A stretch of 34,635 nt of DNA from assembly GCA_017472305.1 (NCBI GenBank), contig JAFUQP010000038.1:1-34635 (forward strand). Direction: 5' to 3'. The position numbers and the translations under genes are program-made. Origin of the DNA: Clostridia bacterium (GTDB lineage Bacteria > Bacillota > Clostridia > Oscillospirales > CAG-272). A model generated the notes under the pieces. It made no database searches. It saw only the letters and a program-made list of their open reading frames with translations, and had not been told where the DNA came from. Shown in pieces: positions 29,603 to 34,635 of this stretch (position 1 is the first letter of the stretch; every line of letters begins with the position of its first letter).

Positions 29603-30160
29603 ATGAAGGAATTATCCCTTAACATACTCGACATTACCGAAAACTCCCTGAAGGCGGGGGCAACGCTCGTTACCGTGCTTATCGAGGAGTCGGAGAGCCT
29701 TATGAAAATCAGCATCGAGGACGACGGCGTCGGTATGACGGGGGAGGTGCTTTCTTCGGTGGAAAACCCCTTCTACACCACGAGAAAAACGAGGAAGGTT
29801 GGAATGGGTATTCCTCTGTTCCGCTTTGCGGCGGAGCAGACGGGCGGAGATTTGAAAATCAGCTCGCGCCATATTGACGAGTTCCCCGACGCTCACGGCA
29901 CGCTCGTGTGTGCCACCTTTAATAAAGCACATATCGATTTTACGCCGCTCGGCGACGTAATTTCAACCGTAGTAACCCTGATACAGGGACACCCCGACAG
30001 AGATTTTCTGTTCATACACAAATCCGAGAGGGGCACGGTTACACTGGACACGCGAGAGCTGCGTTCAGTGCTCGAGGAGATTCCGCTCGACGCCTTCGAG
30101 GTTCTCTCGTGGATAAGAGAAAATCTTACCGAGCAATATGAGAGTATTAAGCAAATATAA
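29603..30160 (+). CDS. GHKL ATPase domain protein, atypical kinase
   Basis: A 185-aa protein. The N-terminal part is a compact ATPase domain: N box LDITENSLKAGA, G1 box EDDGVGM, F-box-like NPFYTTRKTRKVG and G2 box GMGIPLF. The C-terminal 75 residues (DVISTVVTLIQGHPDRDFLF onward) have no recognised family. There is no DHp/HisKA domain and no membrane segment. It may be a protein kinase or a conformational switch that works with HydS. AAGGAG lies before the ATG, only 3 nt past the PHP gene. Confidence 0.83.
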   Translation: MKELSLNILDITENSLKAGATLVTVLIEESESLMKISIEDDGVGMTGEVLSSVENPFYTTRKTRKVGMGIPLFRFAAEQTGGDLKISSRHIDEFPDAHGTLVCATFNKAHIDFTPLGDVISTVVTLIQGHPDRDFLFIHKSERGTVTLDTRELRSVLEEIPLDAFEVLSWIRENLTEQYESIKQI

Positions 30161-30190
30161 AAAATATAAATTCCAGAAAGGAAGCAAAAA

Positions 30191-30559
30191 ATGAAATCTT
30201 TGGCTGAACTTAAAGCAATCAAAGACAGAATGAGAGACAAAATCGTTATTCGCGAGGGCGCAAACGACACCCGCGTAGTTGTCGGTATGGCAACCTGCGG
30301 TATCGCAGCAGGCGCGCGTCCCGTTCTCAACGCTTTCGTTGAGGCGGTTAATAACGAGGGTCTCTATGAGAAGGTTACCGTTTCGCAGACCGGCTGCATC
30401 GGCTTCTGCCAGCTTGAGCCCATCGTTGAGGTGTTCGAGCCCGGTAAGGAAAAGGTTACCTACATCAAAATGACTCCCGAGAAGGTTTCGGAGGTCGTAG
30501 AAAAACATTTAAAGGGTGGCAAGGTTGTTACGGAGTACACCGTAGCAAGCGCCAACTAA
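30191..30559 (+). CDS. Thioredoxin-like [2Fe-2S] ferredoxin, hydrogenase-associated
   Basis: A 122-aa protein with a thioredoxin-like 2Fe-2S fold. Cysteines occur in VGMATCGIAAGARP and QTGCIGFCQLEP, and the C-terminus IKMTPEKVSEVVEKHLKGG matches the first domain of HydB. Proteins of this kind (HndB- or HydE-like) accompany NAD- or NADP-linked hydrogenases and probably carry electrons or stabilise the complex. AAAGGAAG precedes the ATG. hydB follows after 13 bp. Confidence 0.88.
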   Translation: MKSLAELKAIKDRMRDKIVIREGANDTRVVVGMATCGIAAGARPVLNAFVEAVNNEGLYEKVTVSQTGCIGFCQLEPIVEVFEPGKEKVTYIKMTPEKVSEVVEKHLKGGKVVTEYTVASAN

Positions 30560-30572
30560 CGGAGGTTAAGTT

Positions 30573-32399
30573 ATGATTCGTGCTCACGTGCTTATTTGTG
30601 GCGGTACAGGCTGTACCTCCTCGGGCTCTAAAACCCTTCAGGAGGCATTCAACAAGAATATCGCCGACTTCGGACTCGAGGAGGAGGTAAAGCTCGTTCA
30701 GACCGGTTGCTTCGGTCTTTGCGCCCTCGGTCCCATCGTTATCGTTTATCCCGACGGCACCTTCTACAGCCGCGTAACTGCTGACGACGTTAAGGAAATC
30801 GTTGAGGAGCATCTTCTCAAGGGTAGAATTGTTGAGCGTCTTGTTTACAGAGATACCGGCACAGACGAGATTGTTGAGAAGGCAAGAGAGAACGTTTCTC
30901 TTAACGACACCGCCTTCTACAAGTCCCAGAAGCGTATCGTTCTCCGTAACTGCGGTGTTATCGACCCCGATAACATTGAAGAGTACATTGCTATGGACGG
31001 TTACGCAGCGCTCGGTAAGGCTCTTACCGAGATGACTCCCGAGGACGTTATCAAGGTTGTTTCGGATTCCGGTCTTCGCGGAAGAGGAGGCGGAGGCTTC
31101 CCCACCGGCCGTAAGTGGGCTCTTTGCGCTCCCAACAAGGCAGACCAGAAGTACGTAGTTTGTAACGCGGACGAGGGCGACCCCGGAGCGTTCATGGACC
31201 GTTCCATACTCGAGGGTGACCCCCACGCAGTTATTGAGGCTATGGCTATCTGCGGTTACGCAGTTGGCGCAACCAAGGGTTACGTTTACGTAAGAGCTGA
31301 GTATCCTATCGCCGTTAACCGTCTCCAGAAGGCTATTGACGACGCTAAGGAATACGGATTGCTCGGCAAGAACATCTTCGACTCCGGTTTCGACTTCGAC
31401 CTTGAAATCAGACTTGGTGCAGGCGCGTTCGTTTGCGGCGAGGAGACTGCGCTTATGACCTCTATCGAGGGTAACCGCGGCGAGCCCAGACCCCGTCCTC
31501 CCTATCCTGCAGTTAAGGGTCTTTACAACTCTCCCACAGTTGAGAACAACGTTGAGACCTTCGCAAATATTCCTCAGATTATACTTAAGGGCGTTGAGTG
31601 GTTCACTTCTATGGGTACCGAGAGATCCAAGGGTACTAAGGTATTCGCACTCGGCGGTAAGATTGAGCATACCGGTCTGGTTGAGATTCCTATGGGTACT
31701 ACTCTCCGTGAGATTATCTACGATATCGGCGGCGGTATTCCCAACGGCAAAACCTTCAAGGCAGCTCAGACGGGCGGTCCTTCCGGCGGTTGTATCCCTG
31801 CAAGCCTTATCGACACCGAGGTTGACTACGATAACCTCGTTTCCATCGGCTGTATGATGGGTTCGGGCGGTCTTATCGTTATGGACGAGGACTCCTGTAT
31901 GGTTGATATGGCGAAGTTCTTCCTTGAGTTCACGGTTGATGAGTCCTGCGGTAAGTGTACTCCCTGCCGTGTCGGTACAAGACGTCTTCTCGAGCTTCTC
32001 GACAAGATTACCGACGGTAAGGGTACTCTCGAGGATATTGACAGACTTGAGAACCTTTGCAACTACATCAAGCAGAATTCTCTTTGCGGTCTCGGTCAGA
32101 CTGCTCCCAACCCCGTGCTTGCAACTCTTAAGTTCTTCCGCGACGAGTATATCGCTCACGTTGTAGATAAGAAGTGCCCTGCAGGCGTATGTAAGAACCT
32201 TCTTTCCTTCACTATCGACCCCGATAAGTGTATCGGCTGCGGCAAGTGCGCTAAGAACTGCCCTGTTGACACTATCGTTAAGACAGATTACGTTGCTCCC
32301 GGACACAAGCTCGCTTCCTATAAGATTGAGCAGGCTAAGTGCATTAAGTGCGGCGCTTGTATGAGTGGCTGTAAGTTCGGCGCAATCACCAAGAAGTAA
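30573..32399 (+). CDS. hydB: NuoF-like flavin subunit of NAD-linked [FeFe]-hydrogenase
   Basis: A 608-aa electron-bifurcation subunit. Domains in order: a thioredoxin-like 2Fe-2S domain (C9, C14, C46, C50), the FMN/NADH-binding NuoF core with GLRGRGGGGFPTGRKW (167-182) and NADEGDPGAF, an SLBB segment, a 4Fe-4S site (SCGKCTPCR, C459/462/465, with C505), and a C-terminal two-cluster ferredoxin domain (C553/556/559/563 and C590/593/596/600). It passes electrons between NADH, ferredoxin and HydA. GGAGG precedes the ATG. The highly biased codons suggest strong expression. Confidence 0.96.
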   Translation: MIRAHVLICGGTGCTSSGSKTLQEAFNKNIADFGLEEEVKLVQTGCFGLCALGPIVIVYPDGTFYSRVTADDVKEIVEEHLLKGRIVERLVYRDTGTDEIVEKARENVSLNDTAFYKSQKRIVLRNCGVIDPDNIEEYIAMDGYAALGKALTEMTPEDVIKVVSDSGLRGRGGGGFPTGRKWALCAPNKADQKYVVCNADEGDPGAFMDRSILEGDPHAVIEAMAICGYAVGATKGYVYVRAEYPIAVNRLQKAIDDAKEYGLLGKNIFDSGFDFDLEIRLGAGAFVCGEETALMTSIEGNRGEPRPRPPYPAVKGLYNSPTVENNVETFANIPQIILKGVEWFTSMGTERSKGTKVFALGGKIEHTGLVEIPMGTTLREIIYDIGGGIPNGKTFKAAQTGGPSGGCIPASLIDTEVDYDNLVSIGCMMGSGGLIVMDEDSCMVDMAKFFLEFTVDESCGKCTPCRVGTRRLLELLDKITDGKGTLEDIDRLENLCNYIKQNSLCGLGQTAPNPVLATLKFFRDEYIAHVVDKKCPAGVCKNLLSFTIDPDKCIGCGKCAKNCPVDTIVKTDYVAPGHKLASYKIEQAKCIKCGACMSGCKFGAITKK

Positions 32400-32419
32400 T
32401 GAAAGGAGCATAAACTGAT

Positions 32420-34171
32420 ATGGAAATGTTAAACGTTACAGTTAACGGCATTGCAGTAAGCGTGCCGAAGGGCTCCACCATCCTTGAGGCTGCCCGCGCA
32501 GCAGGCGTGGAGATTCCCACCCTCTGCTATATGAAAGAAAAAAACGAGATCGGCGCGTGCCGTATCTGCGTTGTTGAGGCTACCGGTGCAAGAGGTCTTG
32601 TAACCGCTTGTGTTTACCCCGTAACCGAGGGTATGGCTATCAGCACTAACACCGCTAAGGTTAGAGAGGCAAGAAAGACTACTCTTGAGCTTATCCTCTC
32701 CACTCACGACAAAAACTGCCTCTCCTGCTCCCGTTCCACCAACTGCGAGCTTCAGAAGCTTTGCCTTGAGTACGGTGTTGACTCCGGTGCTTTCGACGGC
32801 TTCAAGCCCACCTATGAGCTTGATTACTCTACTCCTCACCTCGTAAGAGACAACAACAAGTGTATCCTCTGCCGTAGATGCGTTGCGGTTTGCGAGGAGC
32901 AGCACGTTGCTGTTATCGGCGCTAACAACAGAGGTATCGACACCTGCATCGGACAGGCATTCGAACTTCCCCTCGGCGAGACTCCCTGTATCTCCTGCGG
33001 TCAGTGTACTGCAGTATGTCCTACCGGTGCGCTCGTTGAAAAGGACGATACCGACAAGGTATGGGCAGCTCTCGCTGATCCCACAAAGCACGTTGTAGTT
33101 CAGACTGCTCCTTCTATCAGAGCAACTCTCGGCGAATGCTTCGATATGCCTATCGGAACTAACGTTGAGGGCAAGATGGTTGCAGCTCTTCGCAGACTGG
33201 GATTTGAGAAGGTATTCGACACAAATACCGCGGCAGACTTCACTATTGTTGAGGAAGCTACCGAGCTTCTTGAGCGTGTAAAGAACGGCGGTACTCTTCC
33301 TATGATTACCTCCTGCTCTCCCGGTTGGGTTAAGTTCTGCGAGCTTTACTACCCCGATATGATTAATCACCTCTCCTCCTGCAAGTCTCCTCAGCAGATG
33401 GGCGGCGCGCTTATTAAGTCCTATTGGGCTGATAAGATGGGCTATGACCCCAAGGACGTATTCGTAGTTTCTATTATGCCTTGTACTGCTAAGAAGTTTG
33501 AGGTAGGCAGAGAGGATATGTGCGGCGCAGGCGAGGGTATCGTTGACGTTGACGTAGCTCTCACTACCCGTGAGCTTGCAAGAATGATTGGCAGAGCCGG
33601 CATTAAGTTCACTGCTCTTCCCGACGAGGAGTTCGACTCCGCACTCGGTATTGACACAGGTGCTGCCGTTATCTTCGGTGCAACCGGCGGCGTTATGGAG
33701 GCTGCTCTCCGTACCGCTAACGACGTTCTTACCGGCAAGGATAACAAGGAGCTTGAGTTCCACGAGGTACGCGGTACTGAGGGTCTCAAGGAGGCTACCT
33801 ACAATATCGCAGGTATGGAAATCAAGGTTTGCGTTGCTTCCGGCGCGAAGAATGCAAAGGCTGTTATGGATAAGATTGCGAAGGGCGAGGCAGACTGGAC
33901 CTTCGTTGAGATTATGGGATGTCCCGGCGGCTGTGTAAACGGCGGCGGTCAGCCTATCCAGCCTCAGCACGTAAGAGATACCGTAGACCTTAAGGCTGTA
34001 AGAGCTAAGGCTCTCTATGACCAGGACAAGGCTATGGCGATGAGAAAGTCGCACCAGAACCCCATTATCAAGGAAGTTTACGAAAACTACTTCAAGGGCG
34101 GTTACGGTTGCCACGCTGCTCATCACGCTCTCCACACCTCCTACGTTGGACGTAAGAAGTATAATATCTAA
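32420..34171 (+). CDS. hydA: [FeFe]-hydrogenase catalytic subunit
   Basis: A 583-aa cytosolic enzyme that makes or uses H2. The N-terminal 2Fe-2S domain has C36, C47, C50 and C64; the His-Cys3 cluster H96, C100, C103 and C109; two 4Fe-4S clusters follow (C148-C158 and C190-C200). The H-cluster domain has TSCSPGW (297-303), MPCTAKKFE (C355) and EIMGCPGGCVNGGGQ (C501, C505). Position 300, a Cys ligand in the C. pasteurianum enzyme CpI, is Ser here, while position 321 is Cys (LSSCKSPQQM). The pair recurs, to my knowledge, in trimeric NAD-linked enzymes. AGGAG precedes the ATG. It is the last gene of the operon. Confidence 0.96.
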   Translation: MEMLNVTVNGIAVSVPKGSTILEAARAAGVEIPTLCYMKEKNEIGACRICVVEATGARGLVTACVYPVTEGMAISTNTAKVREARKTTLELILSTHDKNCLSCSRSTNCELQKLCLEYGVDSGAFDGFKPTYELDYSTPHLVRDNNKCILCRRCVAVCEEQHVAVIGANNRGIDTCIGQAFELPLGETPCISCGQCTAVCPTGALVEKDDTDKVWAALADPTKHVVVQTAPSIRATLGECFDMPIGTNVEGKMVAALRRLGFEKVFDTNTAADFTIVEEATELLERVKNGGTLPMITSCSPGWVKFCELYYPDMINHLSSCKSPQQMGGALIKSYWADKMGYDPKDVFVVSIMPCTAKKFEVGREDMCGAGEGIVDVDVALTTRELARMIGRAGIKFTALPDEEFDSALGIDTGAAVIFGATGGVMEAALRTANDVLTGKDNKELEFHEVRGTEGLKEATYNIAGMEIKVCVASGAKNAKAVMDKIAKGEADWTFVEIMGCPGGCVNGGGQPIQPQHVRDTVDLKAVRAKALYDQDKAMAMRKSHQNPIIKEVYENYFKGGYGCHAAHHALHTSYVGRKKYNI

Positions 34172-34177
34172 TTTTTC

Positions 34178-34209
34178 AGGACGGGTGCAGAAATGCATCC
34201 GTCCTTTTT
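34178..34209 (+). terminator. Terminator of the hydrogenase operon
   Basis: GGACGGGTGC pairs with GCATCCGTCC (34179-34188 and 34195-34204), with one wobble, and five T follow. Confidence 0.9.
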
Positions 34210-34213
34210 GTCT

Positions 34214-34290
34214 AAGAGGCGGAAAGCTCGGGGATATAATTATATGTTTTTGCAAAGAGGTGGAAAGCCTCGGAGATATGCTCATATAAT
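34214..34290. repeat. Imperfect tandem repeat of about 41 bp period
   Basis: AGAGGcGGAAAGcTCGGgGATAT (from 34215) and AGAGGtGGAAAGCcTCGGaGATAT (from 34256) are two near copies. Each is followed by a small palindrome (ATATAATTATAT; ATATGctCATAT). It lies between the hydA terminator and the argG control region. Function unknown. Confidence 0.6.
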
Positions 34291-34336
34291 AAGGTAGAGT
34301 ATTTTCACGGGTAATGTAATTATTGCGGGATTATTT

Positions 34337-34350
34337 TGCATAATTATGCA
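34337..34350. promoter_or_regulatory. Distal ARG-box-like palindrome
   Basis: TGCATAATTATGCA is a perfect 14-bp palindrome close to the ARG box TGAATwwwwATTCA. TTGCATAAT recurs at 34367-34375, and TATGCAG occurs at 34345 and 34354. It is a candidate ArgR site about 90 bp before the argG promoter. Confidence 0.5.
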
Positions 34351-34420
34351 GTATATGCAGGAATAGTTGCATAATATCTTTAATTTTAATTATAATATTT
34401 TATTTTAAATGCATTTTTTC

Positions 34421-34434
34421 TGAAAAAATATTCA
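34421..34434. promoter_or_regulatory. Proximal ARG box of argG
   Basis: TGAAAAAATATTCA matches TGAATwwwwATTCA at 13 of 14 positions and ends 8 bp before the argG -35 element, a natural place for ArgR/AhrC control. Confidence 0.65.
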
Positions 34435-34442
34435 AAAACCCC

Positions 34443-34471
34443 TTGACAAAACGGGAACTAAGTATTACAAT
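34443..34471 (+). promoter_or_regulatory. Sigma-A promoter of argG
   Basis: A perfect TTGACA (34443-34448), a 17-bp spacer and TACAAT (34466-34471). The leader is about 36 nt. Confidence 0.87.
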
Positions 34472-34513
34472 ATATCCGTTGATAAAATTAACTGTCTATT
34501 GGAGGACTGTAAA

Positions 34514-34635
34514 ATGGATAAGAAATCAATTAAAAAAGTAGTGCTTGCGTACTCGGGAGGACTTGATACCTCTATCATTATTCCGTGGCTCAAGGAAAAC
34601 TATAACAACTGCGAGGTTATCGCAGTTTCGGGTAA
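34514..34635 (+). CDS. argG: Argininosuccinate synthase, N-terminal part
   Basis: The first 40 codons of the enzyme that joins citrulline and aspartate with ATP to make argininosuccinate in arginine biosynthesis. The PP-loop ATP-binding motif is clear: [19 protein letters not shown] (8-26), followed by [14 protein letters not shown] lies 9 nt before the ATG. The gene is cut off by the window end, so nothing can be said about the rest or its operon partners. The preceding ARG-box-like sites fit arginine repression. Confidence 0.95.
   Translation, partial: MDKKSIKKVVLAYSGGLDTSIIIPWLKENYNNCEVIAVSG

Noticed and set aside
30528-34285. Two open frames of more than 600 codons on the minus strand opposite hydB and hydA
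   Set aside because: They mirror the codon bias of highly expressed genes; the translations are low-complexity Leu/Asn/Ser-rich and lack known motifs.
1-34635. CRISPR arrays, insertion sequences, phage genes
   Set aside because: No regularly spaced repeats, transposase, integrase or structural phage genes were seen on either strand.

Overview
The window looks like chromosomal DNA from an anaerobic, spore-forming member of the class Clostridia, probably an Oscillospirales-like gut bacterium. Evidence: genes for Spo0A and a SigK-type sporulation sigma factor; a large SRP RNA with an Alu domain directly before dnaX-ebfC-recR, the usual Firmicutes order; an NAD-linked trimeric [FeFe]-hydrogenase; a GTP-type PEP carboxykinase; and near-consensus sigma-A promoters with a spacer of exactly 17 bp in front of many transcription units. 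No insertion sequence, phage gene or CRISPR array was seen.

Layout. 1-303: gene-free, with nested inverted repeats and the pckG terminator. 304-2097: pckG (minus). 2098-2568: divergent control region with repeated TTTACCA motifs before spo0A (2569-3336). 3483-6505 (minus): SRP RNA, dnaX, ebfC, recR. 6638-8988: SDR reductase divergent from a response-regulator-like gene, followed by sigK. 9175-10878: DUF378 protein and a purine permease facing each other across a shared terminator. 11165-12581: mazF-like toxin gene and an S1-domain protein gene. 12665-14205 (minus): two membrane proteins. 14400-18009: Gfo/Idh/MocA oxidoreductase divergent from an AraC regulator, then ung and xpt. 18162-21348 (minus): FkbM methyltransferase, U32 protein, uppP. 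21560-25781: HTH-membrane regulator, HIT protein, small membrane protein, rplS with leader, YfcE phosphodiesterase, a structured untranslated element and a D-amino-acid transaminase-like gene. 25826-34209: one long hydrogenase operon. 34337-34635: ARG-box-like sites, promoter and start of argG.

The most interesting system is the ten-gene hydrogenase operon. The catalytic subunits (NuoE-like HydC, a 2Fe-2S protein, NuoF-like HydB and the [FeFe]-hydrogenase HydA) flank six genes that look like signalling parts: two stand-alone DRTGG proteins, two small GHKL ATPases without a histidine-phosphotransfer domain, a PHP-domain phosphoesterase, and a second, HydS-like hydrogenase. That protein keeps the four H-cluster cysteines but has Ala in place of the proton-transfer cysteine. 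The layout suggests H2 or redox sensing coupled to a phosphorylation or partner-switching relay beside the enzyme it would control. Related neighbourhoods exist in other Clostridia, but as far as I know the signalling path is not worked out. A Rex-like site lies just upstream of the operon promoter.

Start codons were chosen from ribosome binding sites and, where possible, from promoter position. Several differ from the longest open frame.
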